Part shown: positions 13,219 through 25,200 of the stretch, one piece after another
How the letters are laid out: each line of letters opens with the position of its first letter
How positions within the stretch are numbered: the first letter of the stretch is position 1
Assembly: GCA_021186555.1 (NCBI GenBank)
Contig: JAJKFL010000005.1
Location: forward strand, 39,819,135-39,883,134
DNA from: Reticulitermes speratus
Taxonomy: Eukaryota; Arthropoda; Insecta; Blattodea; Rhinotermitidae
Length of the DNA stretch: 64,000 nucleotides
Reading direction: 5' to 3'
Position numbers and translations under genes: made by a program
Notes under the pieces: model-generated
The model's database searches: none
What the model was told of the DNA's origin: nothing
The model's input: the letters and a program-made list of their open reading frames with translations, nothing else

Positions 13219-13729
13219 TTAAATTAAGTTACAGACCAACTGATGCACACTAAAACCACTTTTTATGTAGCTTTATTATTAAAATTGTTAAAATTATACC
13301 CCAACACTTGTTTCGATCCTAGGATCATCGTCAGGGGGTTTCACCGTACAACAGGCAGTACACTTCGCTCCCCACAAAAACATATCACATGCCTTTAATA
13401 TCACGATCCCACACGCCAGCACTTCCGCAATCTACTATCTACAGTACTTTTACAATTTTACAACTTTTAACGAGTCTTTTTACAAGATTTTAACTTATAA
13501 TATATAAGTTTTTAAAGTGCCGTTAGAATGTTTAAAATCATGTATATGAAGTGACTGTAGCTTTCAACAAAAAAACCCCTGACGATGATCCTAGAATCGA
13601 AACACGTGTTGGGGTATAATTTTAAAAAATTTTAATAATAAAGCTACATAAAAAGTGGTTTTAGTGTGCATCAGTTGGTCTGTAACTTAATTTAATATGA
13701 CGAAGATGCACGGTGTCAACAGTGTGGAA
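13219..13729. mobile_element. Foldback element with 12-bp target-site duplication
   Basis: Two inverted arms of about 121-123 bp (13216-13336 and 13576-13698), over 90% identical by eye, surround a spacer of about 240 bp. The inner ends of the arms start CCCCTGACGATGATCC; the outer ends run through CAACTGATGCACAC. The 12-mer CTTTGGGTTATA occurs at 13207-13218 and again at 13730-13741, so the inserted segment is about 511 bp with an extra 31 bp beyond the right arm. No open frame. A hammerhead-like motif lies at the inner end of each arm (see findings). Confidence 0.8.
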
Positions 13730-13741
13730 CTTTGGGTTATA

Positions 13742-14089
13742 GTTTATTTTATTCCGGAAGCAGAAAGATAAAGTAAGGTTTAAATCTTAAACCCATGTAC
13801 AGAAAATGTTTATTTACAAGTCTAGCTTACTGTTCCGACAAAATGAATTCAAACGTTTTCTCTTAGTTTTGTCCCTCTACTTCCACACAGCAAGCTACCT
13901 GTCTTATTAAGCATTGGCAAAATTAAGAATATGATCACGTTAAGTCCCAACAGACACCAATGAAGTTTAGAAACAAATGCATTTTGCATGTGTACATTAC
14001 AACTCTTTCGTGTGAAGTATAATCTGTTACTTCGAGGAAAGGACATAATTTATTCACAAGTGCTTAAAATATGTTCATTGAAATATCTG
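13742..14089. other. No feature recognised
   Basis: Nothing supported. Confidence 0.4.
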
Positions 14090-14320
14090 GACTACAGAGG
14101 ATGAAGTACGTGCTGTTTGTGGATGTGACTTGATGATGAACTGTGGTTATGTTAAGTCACGTGTAATTCACAGTATAGAGAAATGTAGGAGATTATTATG
14201 GGTCGGATATATGACTAAGATATGGGAGAATGTATACACAAAGTTAGTGGGAAAATCTTTTGAAATCGTCCACATCTAAGACCTAGATGAAGATGAATGA
14301 ATAAAGTTAATAAAGAACTG
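14090..14320 (+). repeat. Decayed LINE fragment
   Basis: A plus-strand reading such as LLWVGYMTKIWENVYTKLVG, followed by DNA resembling the VGKPEG...GRPRRRWED segment of the LINE, indicates an old copy. Stops and substitutions throughout. Confidence 0.5.
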
Positions 14321-16107
14321 AAAGAAGCAAAGGGCAGTGTAAATTTCACTGGCTCAATATCGGGTTAAATGGAGGTGTTGATATTATCGGCCTTAAAAAT
14401 TAGCGCTCTGCTACACTCTTTTTTTTCCTAGATTTGGCGTTTTTTTTTTCAAATAATTAAAAATAAATTCTGATACTTGGGAATCTCTTATTATAAAGCA
14501 TTCAATTTCCATACATAGGTTTGAGACTTTTAAATTACAACGTAAAGCATATAAAGCCCTGCCATTATTTAGTAGATTTAAAAGGCAGTTTGCAAGCCAC
14601 AGATTCTGATTATATTCGAACATATTTCATAACTTTTATTAATCTAACAAATAATATAAAGAGTACCGTAATCGCAGAACTATTCTGAAAAGTGCAATAT
14701 TTGAGGTTCTAGCGGTGGTGTTGAAGAATGAGGTCTTCTGATACTTGACGTCGTGCCGACTGGTAATACCGAAGTTTCGTAGGAGCATAGTGCCATCGAA
14801 AGTTCGGTAAAATTTATCAGTCGACACGGTTTAGCAACCCTGAAGACTTAAAATATTTACACAAAATATGAAACTTCCTTCGTATAAGGAAAATATATCA
14901 ATTCCAAAGACTACATATTCCATAAGTTTCACGTGGAAGGATTGCATATATTGTGTACAAGGTAGAATTGTAGAAGGTTATACAGGACATGATTAGTTAT
15001 AGCATTCGTAGATTCACGTTTTTTATTATAAATAAGGAATTATATTATTCAGTAAATTTTACTTTAAAAATTGGAAAAATAGTATATAACTTAGCTAGTA
15101 CACAAGTTAGGTGTAGTAAAATATAATAGAAGTAGTCACTAAGAATTTGACCAGACTGTCTGGATTTTAAAGCCGGTTGTTAAATTCTGCTAATAGGAAA
15201 CACCAAGTTGTTCTCGGAAAAGAATAATTGTTCATAAAGTTTATTATGTTTGTGTTATTTTCCAAGCATACGTCATGGAGCTGTTGTAATATCTACAACA
15301 CACTCATTACCGAAACCAAATCCAACTGCGACAATCTCCTCGCTTGTGGTTACCAGAGCAGCCTTACCATACTTCCTCTTCCCTTTGTGTATGCGTGTGT
15401 CTGTGTATGTGCCTCTATACTGCCTCTGATTATCACCAACCCCATCCCAGTTATGTGTGTATTTTCAGTCTTCTGGCTCTCTCTTTTTACACAGTATTCT
15501 TCATAAGGCAGAGGAGCAAATATACAGCAACTACTTTATTGTAAAGTTGTAGAGGAATCCAATTAGAAAACAGCGGAAGATCTTGCAGACTAATAAACCC
15601 ATGGTGGACGGTGAGGGAAGAGTAGAAGGGAAATATTATGCTCTCTAGAGAAATGTGTAAAAGAAAAGGAGAAAAATAAGTTTTTAGGTTTTTCTTTACG
15701 TAACCTAAAGTGAAATAAAAATAATAAATATTTCTGTATTGTCACTCGAGACGTGAAGTTCAAATAAAAATAAGTAAGAAATATAAAATGATGGGCTCTT
15801 GGGGGCTAAGAAATTTCTTCTTTTACAAATCCGACTTTCTTGTATGTTTTTGTACTTTTTGTTTTATGTAAGTTAAAAAATGTTTAGAAACTTTATACTC
15901 TTGCATATGTCATAGTGTGAAGGAGATAAGTTCAAAAGTGATCAATCAATTTATCGAATTTCTGTGCACAACTGGCTCCACATTCTGTGAAGTGTGCTGG
16001 TTCGATTCGGGGTCACTAATGTCTAGCTGAGAGGTTGGCGCCCTGGCCCTTACTCGTATCTCGCCTCAGGTTTTACAACCGTATTAATAATTATTATGAT
16101 AATAATA
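14321..16107. other. No gene recognised
   Basis: AT-rich. A B-box-like GGTTCGATTCGGGG near 16001 may be a SINE scrap. Confidence 0.4.
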
Positions 16108-16262
16108 ATAACTCCACGGAACAGAGTCCTTGACAAGCTGATAACTTCTGAGCTAATCAAGAATTTCCCCGTAATTTATAGAACACGGATGTTCATCACC
16201 GCATTCACAAATGCCCGCTACTTATCCCAGTCTTGGGCCATATCAATACAGTCCATGGGCCC
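16108..16262 (-). repeat. LINE 3' fragment
   Basis: Plus-strand AACTCCACGGAACAGAGTCC, CTAATCAAGAATTTCCCCG and TGGGCCATATCAATACAGTCC match the 5.73-kb copy in order; flanked by (AAT)n tracts on both sides. Confidence 0.75.
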
Positions 16263-17988
16263 ATAATAATAAATAATAATAATAATTCAATTCTTTATTA
16301 TTAATGTGCTGACAAAAGTCAAAAAGTCAGTTACAGAAACATCACAGGAACTTAAGAGAATATACATGCAACAACTAACCACCAATATAAACTCATGGAA
16401 AAGAGATACAAAGAATAAATCATGTCAGGTAACAGGCAAAAACCTATAACACTGCAGTTGCTAAATAAAATCGTTAAGAGAGGTAATATGTTCCCTAATA
16501 TACAGAGAGTTCAGTTCAATTGAATCTATTGTCTTACTAAACTTTTAATAATAGTTCTTTATAAACATTACCGACAATAAATATTCTATCGTAATAACAC
16601 TAATACTTCTGTCCATTTCGGTTTTTCTCTATCCTTTGACGTGCCGACTCGCTAGTCTAATAATGGACACAAAGCACAAAATCATCACGGCAGTACAAAA
16701 CAAGAGACAAACAAAATGAAGACAAGAGTAAAGCTGAAGACACAGACACAAAGCATTGCACTCTAATTTCATTGAAAATCAAAGTTTAAAAAGAAAAAAT
16801 TACAAAACCTTAATCCATTCATTTTACATGAATGACACGCATGTTTTCGTCTCTCAAAAATTTCGTGGAAATAACTGCTTTCATTTGTTTTGTAATTTTA
16901 CTTTAATTTGAAAAAATATATAACAGTGTTGTAAGAAATACGCCTCTAGCTTTGCTACAGACGACGGTAGCTACGATTTATAATAACCATAAACAACTAT
17001 TCCAGATTTATCCTACGCCATGCAGTAGGTGACATTCACTATCAAGTTGGATTTCAACTTAGCGTACAACTGAATTTACGATGGTCCGTATACGCCCTTA
17101 ACAGAAAATTGCATTGGAAGCTTCCGTGTCGAATTTCGTCTAAATCCGTTAAAAGCAGGAAACTAAAGATGAAAAATGACAGTGGAATGGAAGGGAATAC
17201 AGACACATAAGATCTCACCATTGCGGGTTCATTTTATGCACTTCCTACAAAGAAAAATGCCTATCATCAAGCTAATAATGTTTATCGGCGTCTCTCTTCA
17301 GTTCTGTATAGTACTGTGTCAGTGTTAAGTGTAGTGCAGTCTTCAGATATAGAATGGCCTACATCGGAACATGTCCCGAGGAAGTATTGATTTCAAATGA
17401 AGTTTATCTGGAAGCTGCATCAAACCAAATGAGAAGAGGGAAGTTGCTCCGTGTAGGCTGACCATCAAACCCGCCAATGGACTCCCATCACGAAGTAGAT
17501 ATAAAACAACGAAACGTCGTGACTCGTGCAATAAAAACAAACGGAAGGAAGGAGTGCTGTGCCGTGCCACCGAAATCCAAAAAGTAGTGATCGAGAGAGT
17601 AACAAAACACAGGCTTACATTCACTTTCAGATATTTGATGGTCCCCTACTGCGATATTTGCATGAATTTCATGAAATGTACTCGCAACATTGAGATCATG
17701 TATATCTGTCTGTCAATAAATTTATCTGGAAAAGTATTAAACATTTTTCGCTGCAATTTCATATTTGTGATTCAAATTAAATTCTGTTTGTTGAGTTTTA
17801 TTTTAATGGCAAGGGACATAACATAAAATTCTTTGTCACGATTCTTGAAATGGCTTGTTTTGAAAGAATTACGCGAAGAATGCTCTATACCAACATTGAA
17901 CTTAATAAAATATTATACATTACAGAAGTGATTCACATTATATTACAGTATGTGTTGCGGCTAATATAAACCACACGAGATCTGCATT
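16263..17988. other. No gene recognised
   Basis: Starts with an AAT-rich tract. Short frames at 17.3-17.8 kb on both strands show no motif I recognise. Confidence 0.4.
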
Positions 17989-18158
17989 CTTCTGGGATAT
18001 TACGCAGTGTAGAGCGGTAATTTTATACCTACCTTTCGGGACAAATTATCCGTACCATCTTCAAGAGTAAAGATGTGCAAGTAGACTTCTTTCCACTTGA
18101 AGATGTCCCGAAACGTCGGTACAGAATTACCACTCGACACTGCGTAATATCCCAGAAG
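17989..18158. mobile_element. Palindromic MITE-like element
   Basis: Nearly perfect inverted repeats of about 55 bp: CTTCTGGGATATTACGCAGT at 17989 and its reverse complement ending at 18158. The loop contains CCGAAACGTCGG. Weaker pairing extends outward, and the right side extends to about 18196 where it matches 49514-49590. The 113-residue minus frame across it is a by-product. Confidence 0.8.
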
Positions 18159-18258
18159 AGCGCTAATCTCATCTACATCGCAGTGGAAGCCTGAAATCAC
18201 GCATAAACCATGTGACTTGCACAAACTCTGACTGAATAATGCTTTTAAGAATACTGTA

Positions 18259-18810
18259 CAGCGTGTTTCATAAGTCCATCGGGATTTAGAGGCTTGGCCG
18301 TGCAGTAGCAAACCCACATATAAGAGATAAAAGCATGCCAACGGATAGAGGAAATGTAAAAGGTTTTCGTGACAGATGCGATGGCGTAGTTACCCGTTTC
18401 TCCGCTAGGAGGCAGTGGTATGCAAACATGGCGATTTCAGGTGAACAGAAAGCTTTTTGTGTCCTGCAATTTGCTAAAACCCAGTCAATTGTAACAGTGC
18501 AACGTGGATTTCGAACCAAGTATCGTACAGAACCACCAACGGACAAAACAGTAAGAGACTGGTATAGAAAATTCGAGGAAACTGGCTGTTTGTGTGTCGC
18601 AAAACGAACAGGTAGGCCGGGACCATCGCCTGGGACTGTGGAACTCGTACGAGAGTCGAGTCACCAAAGGGGGACATATTAAACATTTGTAAGGTAGGTT
18701 CAAAACTTGGATATGTACTCTTTTCACTGACATGCTCTCATCCCCCGTGTGTGATTTGGTTCCTGAGCTACAGACCTCCGAAATCCCGGAGGGATTTATG
18801 AAACATCCTG
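18259..18810 (+). mobile_element. Tc1/mariner-type element lacking its catalytic core
   Basis: Imperfect terminal inverted repeats of about 35 bp (left CAGCGTGTTTCATAAGTCC; right, reversed, CAGGATGTTTCATAAATCC), each flanked by TA (18257-18258 and 18811-18812), the target of this superfamily. Inside, a 115-codon frame (18335-18682) includes ANMAISGEQKAFCVLQFAK and FRTKYRTEPPTDKTVRDWY, the helix-turn-helix N-terminus of a transposase. The frame then jumps from TGRPGPSPGT to sequence that in another frame reads RVTKGGHIKHL, which resembles the C-terminal end of such transposases. The DDE core is absent, so the copy is non-autonomous. The family position is from memory. Confidence 0.8.
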
Positions 18811-18812
18811 TA

Positions 18813-20939
18813 TATTAGAACAATAAATATTACTGTTTTATTTTTCTAATATATTATATTTATATAAACAATATTTTAATCACAGTTTGTGAAATACATG
18901 TGGTTTACATTAGCTGCAAAAATACTGTAATATAATATGAATAAATAGTAAGTCCTTTGGTGTAGAGCTTACTCAGGATGGCATGTGACCTCAAATAAGA
19001 TTTTATTTGTGTATGCCAATGGTGCATTTGTTAGTTTCATTAATTAGTAATTTCATTCAATCAAATACATGGAATAAGTAATGTCAAAATACACGAAAAA
19101 TGATTTGCTTTCTGATTATACACTATAATATCTGTGCCGTTAATTACCCCTGCTGGCAAAATATATTTTTTTTTGTGTGGCACATTGCGGTTGTCAGTTA
19201 TGAGCAACAGAATCATGTCTGCAATAAGTGAACATTTCAGGAAATACTTTTCGGTTGTTGCTGGCTTATGACTAAAGAGAATGCTTTGGTAACATAGGTG
19301 AACTTTGACAAGGCTAGTAGAGAAATAGAGTGTGGTTGTGTGGAATGAATTTAACTTGCTTAAGTTTTTTTTTTTAACGGCGAAGAACGTGTGAATTCCA
19401 TTAAGCAGGGGACAGGGACCTTTCCCTTTATAACACCATCATGAAAGGAGCTTAGACGTTAGGCTACTCTCTGTCTTGTGTGTTTTCTTCACTCCTTACG
19501 GGAGGGGTTTAGCTTAGACGTCAGGTTAGTCTGTCTTTATTTCTGCACGTACTACTGTAGCGCCTCTACCGGGCGAGTAAGTGGTGGGGATAAAACAGAA
19601 AAAGTCCGGAAATTTCTTAATCAGCTGAATGTCTAACAAAAACGGTTTAGATCTTCCAACTATTTCGTGTGTAATAGAAACTTAAAATTTGTCATCTCCA
19701 TTTCCATCCGTCCTTTCTGTCTGGTTCTTCATTCAAGACCATAAGCAATTTAATTCGTAAAGCCATAGGCATTGTTTTCAATATTTTAAGTTATTCCTTG
19801 TCAAAGAAGTGAACACCTAGAAATCTGTATGATTTCAAGTCTTTCATTTTTAAAAACTGAATTTAACATAAGTATAATGCAGTATATTCCTTCATCTTTT
19901 GTTTTAATAATTTTTTTGAGGAAGTTAACAGGTTAAATAACAATTTACCTTATGCAAAATTTCGTACAATTTGCCAGAAATAGTACAGAAGTTTGTAAAG
20001 AATTGTGATAGAAGAAATAAGAATTTTAATTATTTGAGAACAATGTATTTGACGAAAATTCCAGGTAAATAACTGCAAATTCAACTACTAACTGTATACA
20101 TAAAGAATATTCAATTAGCTAAAGAAAGAAAGTGAAAAGGAATAATTATTGCGTCCTGTTCTGAAGTGACCTTCATAAACGCTTTGCTGAGGAGTGAAAA
20201 AAAATTTCACATTGGCACTGCAACTGTTGTAAGTCACTTACACAAGCGGGCGGCATTAAAGTTTGAAATCCGCCCTGTCGCAGCGTACACTGGCAGAAAC
20301 AAGCTTGATTGACGCCTGTATCCAAAACAGCGTCAGTCACGTGTTTTACTTTGACAAAAACAAGCAAGCCATTTTAAAAATGTTTTCGCATTATACTACA
20401 GTGACTCTGTCCACCTCACGGTTCCACTCAACATGTCAAGCCTTGCAGCCAAAAAGCAAATATCACAATATTTAAGCAGAGTAAAATTTCGCTTCGGTCT
20501 CTCACTTTAAAACGTACGCAAAAAATGGTTTCAAAAACAAATGTCAATAGCACACGAATCGTTGGGTTTGATGGATAAAACTTGACTCTATATCAGTTGA
20601 ATTACCATATGGAACCCTTCCCACCTCAGGTAGTTAACTCGATCTATAAGCATTATATATTCTTTTTGTTCTGTTACGAGTCCACTGTATTAGTGTTTTT
20701 TTAATTTAAACCTTTATGCAAGTACAATGGTGTTCCATATGACGTGGTAATAGAATGGGTTTTGATAGACGTTTAATTATGCCAGCACAGTCCCAATCAC
20801 TCCGACCTTTCAGTCATTATTTTCATAAAAGTAATTATATGAACAGCAAATTTTGCGAACGGTAATATTATCATGATTAGCTGGAATGCAGGTACTGCAC
20901 CGAATGATTGCTTGTTACGAATATTTGACAGAACAAACT
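18813..20939. other. No gene recognised
   Basis: Includes a direct repeat GCTTAGACGTTAGG / GCTTAGACGTCAGG about 60 bp apart at 19.45-19.52 kb; otherwise nothing. Confidence 0.4.
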
Positions 20940-20944
20940 TGTGT

Positions 20945-21110
20945 ACAGGAAGGCAAAGAGGATGGAAGAAAATAGAGAATGTAAGAGGAAGACAACGAAA
21001 AGAAAATATTGAGCAAGAAGGAAGGAAATAACAATTAAAGCAACATAAAGAGAAGAAATAAAGAATAAAAATAAATGAGGAGAAGAAAAAGAGAGAAATA
21101 TAACAGTTGT
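20945..21110 (+). repeat. Purine-rich low-complexity tract
   Basis: About 165 bp almost entirely of A and G with few pyrimidines. Confidence 0.8.
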
Positions 21111-22099
21111 GGTGTTTCTTTTGTATGCTAAATTAAAAAAGAATCATAAAAAACTTGTTCATTCTCCTGTCCCAAACAACCATGTCGATATGTGCTCACA
21201 TGGGTCAGGGCGCACAATTTTTCTATCCCTCTACTATCAATTTTTAATGTGTAATATAAAGACATAATTCACAGAAATGTGCAATCTCTCACATGCTATG
21301 TATCTGGCTGTAGTGTTTCGTAACCTGTCACGGTCCCACAGCAATCTACAAATACATTCCCTTTAGCTGCTATGGGTATATTTTACGTTCTTAAGAAAAA
21401 ATTAAATTGTGTATTTTTAAGATATTGTGCCATGCAAAATGTATCGTTCAAATAAGCGATTTTTGTAGTATCTCCGCGGTGTATTAAAAAGTGCACATAT
21501 GGGGAGCTCCCAATGGCATGTTTATATCAAGTGTGCTTCATATTTAACTCTTCCGTAATTTACTGCAAGGCTAGACCAATACAGATTCAGCTTGTTAATA
21601 TAATCCTACACAAAAAGAAAGATTTGTTATTCTTATGTATTTGTATATCTTGATGTGATTCGCTTCGACAGATACAATGGTCCAGCAGTTTCTGATCTAA
21701 GTCCCTTGATCACCAGTTCCTGCTGAAGCTTGTGTCTAAACTCATATACTTAGCGATTTTATTATTTATCTTCAAACATAGTCAAAATTTGTTGGTCTTT
21801 TTCTAATTTATTCTACTACGTTGCTTGAATTTGCGCTAATTTCGTTTATATTTTCAACAACCTCGTGCTCATATTTGTGTCTGTTTCAATGTGACTGTCG
21901 TGAGAGAAAACGCAAATACAGGTAAATGCAAGTCAAAAACATTCTTCAAAAACAAGAATGATGCCAAACACATGTTAGAGCATCTTACCTGTAGAAGATG
22001 AGTCTAATTATGATGCTGTTGTTTCAGGAATTGATTCCACTTGCTGCTGCCTGAAGTGGGCATATCGAAGCACTTTCTTGTATAAATCACTATTACGTT
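21111..22099. other. No feature recognised
   Basis: Nothing supported. Confidence 0.4.
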
Positions 22100-22268
22100 G
22101 TCAGAAATTTGAAGTTCTCTTTGCGATATGCATAAAGATTGCTGTCTTTTGGGATGTTACGTTGAGTAGACTGATAGCAGCTTACCACATTTTCAGAGGA
22201 TCGTGCTATAATCTAATACAAGGAGAAGCGTTGGTGCAGTTCTACCAGACTACAGGACTTCATGTATA
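22100..22268 (+). repeat. Interspersed repeat encoding an FWDVT-type peptide
   Basis: The plus frame reads IKIAVFWDVTLSRLIAAY, then FRGSCYNLIQGEALVQFYQT. This peptide pattern (VFWDVTPCSL...YRRFRG) recurs across insect assemblies as part of a dispersed repeat, in my recollection. A related but different segment, FWYVTPCSFIGVY, is encoded at 42391-42748 on minus. Confidence 0.55.
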
Positions 22269-22510
22269 AAAAGACGGAAATATACATATAATTTGCGCCG
22301 TAAAATGACACATAAACACGTTATTATATACGTACTTTACTTATACACAAGCACACACGCACACGTAGCACGAACCAAATACAGATATTTTATTTTCAAC
22401 TACTACCAAGTGCAACTGTTGGTTACTGTGCAAAGCAAACTGTTTTGAACAGAGGCTGAACGTCAGTGAACACTAATAAATCCTTGAACATAACACGACA
22501 TACGGTTGTA

Positions 22511-22524
22511 GGGGGGGGGGGGGG
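22511..22524 (+). repeat. Run of 14 G
   Basis: Homopolymer, a likely site of length error in assembly. Confidence 0.9.
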
Positions 22525-22808
22525 TATGAGTTTCCTCTTCCTCCTCCTTCTTCTTCTCCTTCTTCACATTTTACAGATTGGACCGCCTGATCTGTTCGCG
22601 TCCAGAAGTACCTCCTGAAATTGTAAATCCTTTTCAGACATTTGTTACGGTTATTTGAAGGGCGGATTACGCCATCGCAAGACCTTCACCTACGCAGGGA
22701 AGACAGACAGACACATAGATATGCAGCGTTTCCCCCATTGGGATTCAAACCCATAATGCAAGTGTTCAAGCGGTTCTGAAGGCTAGCTCTAAGAAGGCGG
22801 AAGTTTCG
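22525..22808 (-). repeat. tRNA-derived SINE with (GAAGAAGGA)n tail
   Basis: On minus, a B-box-like GGGTTTGAATCCC (about 22741-22753) follows a tRNA-like start, then GTGTCTGTCTGTCTTCCCTG, GCGTAATCCGCCCTTC and a purine tail at 22565-22525. A 14-G run follows at 22511-22524. A third SINE type distinct from those at 59.5 and 61.9 kb. Confidence 0.6.
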
Positions 22809-23424
22809 GCTCTCCTGGGTGGGGAGTTCACATTTTTGGCGTGATAGTAATAATAAATAACAATAATGATATATTAGTTTAAAGTGTTCTAACACTGGAT
22901 GAAACAAACGTTTCTGATACGGGCATAAAAATTGCAGCTGTAGAGAGAGAAGGCAAAATGTTTTTTTTTTTTGTGTAAAAATATGTTCTGAACAGATTTT
23001 TATTGTAGTGGACATATGACATACACAGACGAGCTCTTTGCATAAGTGGTCATTTGCTGGTTTTGTGAAGTGTAAGTCAATTAAAGCATGTGATTAAAAA
23101 ACAGTCTAAACATTTGAAAAGGACGCATTTACGGAACACGTTCGTAACATTTTGTTTGAACTGTTTTTTTTATTAAAATGTTTTATCCAATATTGTAGCT
23201 ATAATTCTGGTGTGCCCAATCGGTCAGCTGTATGTGAAATGCAAATATTAGAAAATTGGGTAATAAATTTTAAATTGCTTCAGAATAACTGATTTTTCGA
23301 TACTCTCCAGATATGACAGGTTAAAAATAATTTCGATCAGAGGGGCATTTCATCACGACTCCATAAGCACTTTTGAGTTTAACAGAGATTGAGGTTTGAA
23401 AACTCGTGTACTGACGAGAATAAT
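22809..23424. other. No feature recognised
   Basis: Nothing supported. Confidence 0.4.
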
Positions 23425-23600
23425 TTGATCTAAGGGAGAAGGAAGAAGAGGGTAACGAAGGTAATTACATAAAGAGGAACATCTTAATTTGTACCGATCT
23501 CCATTAATTACTGGGGTGATGAAGTGAAGAAGAATTAGATGGACGGGACACGTAGCACAAAATGAGGTAATGATAAATTAATACGAAGTTATAGTCAGCA
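23425..23600 (+). repeat. Decayed LINE fragment
   Basis: Plus-strand reading resembles ...YRSPLITGVMK...RRIRWTGHVAQNE, the RT-distal segment of the LINE at 5.7 kb, with stops. Confidence 0.5.
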
Positions 23601-25059
23601 TACCTGAAGCCTACAAACTGCTCTGAAAACTTACGCATTCTGTGTATGAAAGGAATGATGGACAAATGGCTTTTTTCCTGAGGAGTTGACAGCCTATGAG
23701 GAACTCAGAAAATACCTCCTCTTACTAAATCCACAGGATTATTAATTTTAGAGAAGGACGTAAATAAACCCCATCCTGAAAGAGTTGAATGTAGTTTAAA
23801 GTCACAACAGAATACTTTATTTAATACTCTATTTTAATAATACCTTAATACCTACTACTTTTTCTCCCAAGTGACTGCTTTCCTTAAAGTTCTCCCGATA
23901 AAACTCTTGTTTTTATTTCTCTTCTGCACCAAGGGTAATACAAGTCCGACCTATCTTCTTTGGCTTCATTTGATTATTCCTCCATAATTATTCTTATTAG
24001 GTTCTGTGACCAAAGCCTGGTAGATGTTGGTTTCTAGAATGTTTTTTACATATTGCAATATTATCGTCCTTCTGGACCAACTGGTGAAAATAAAACACGT
24101 ATATGGTGAAGAATAAAAATGATAAATATCTTAATTATTTAAATTTTTCGTACCTATCACTTCGTAATCTAGCATTAGGTATGCTCTTCGCCTTTTATTA
24201 TTATTTAATCACATTTACTTCGGTTTCTATCTAAGGCAGCCTTCTTTACCCCACATTTCCATGATAAAAAAACAGTTTCTATTGTCAAAAAGCTAGTAAC
24301 AAGTTATATTTTACTGCTGAAAAGTGGCAGGATGTAAATTAAAGAGATCATTGTCAATAGCACATAGTAAATGCTTAAAAAATTGCTTGTAAACAAGGTG
24401 CTTCGAGGGGAACATTGAAACCATGAAGAAAAAATACTGTCTACGTCTTGAATATCTACTTGAATTTCAGCTCCATATTATCCTCTTTAAAGTGCCTACA
24501 AATAAAGTATCCCTTAACATTTAACCCTTCCAGGTAACATGAATCCCTGCCGTGATCGGTTTAACCATTTGACAGACACCACAAACTCCCCCCACAAACT
24601 CTCACCCAACTCTCTGCTGCAGACTTTTTCCCGATTCAGAACCTCGCCACTTGCAGGCAGTCACACGCTAGAGGCCTTAACCCACGTCGTGTTGTGGTCT
24701 GACCTGCACTGACTTTTACAGCAGTAGATGTTACTCTACAAGGAATACGTGTGTATTACAATCCTTGCAACGCTCGTCAATCTTAATGTTCGGTTATAGC
24801 AGATAGAACTGTCACAATGTAAAGATAAGATAATGTTTTTCTTGTATTTTTGTAAATATCTGCAATATTATTTTAATTCCAACACGCAGGTCTTAGCCAG
24901 GTCTATGTTTTATGCAATTCGAGGAATTTTAAAGACATGTAGGATTTAAAAGTATGAATAAATTTCGATTCGACCTTCATGTTGTGCAGATTAAAAAACA
25001 GAGAATGTGTGAGACGGATAAATGGGAAGTACCTGTAGGAGAGAGAAAATTACACGAGG
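23601..25059. other. No gene recognised
   Basis: A GC-richer patch at 24.53-24.72 kb is unexplained. Confidence 0.4.
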
Positions 25060-25200
25060 AACTTCCTGATAGTTATTTTTACATATGCGATATTGTGTCA
25101 TTACCTCAAGAATTGGATGGACAAAACTTGTAGCACGTACGAGAAAATAGAAATCTAATGGGAAGATACAGCTTGAGAGAGGATGTCATATAACTGAATT
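25060..25200 (+). repeat. Possible decayed LINE fragment
   Basis: ACGAGGAACTTCCTGATAG and AGAATTGGATGGACAAAAC resemble the HNEELHDLY and RMRW...GH segments of the LINE; weak. Confidence 0.35.
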
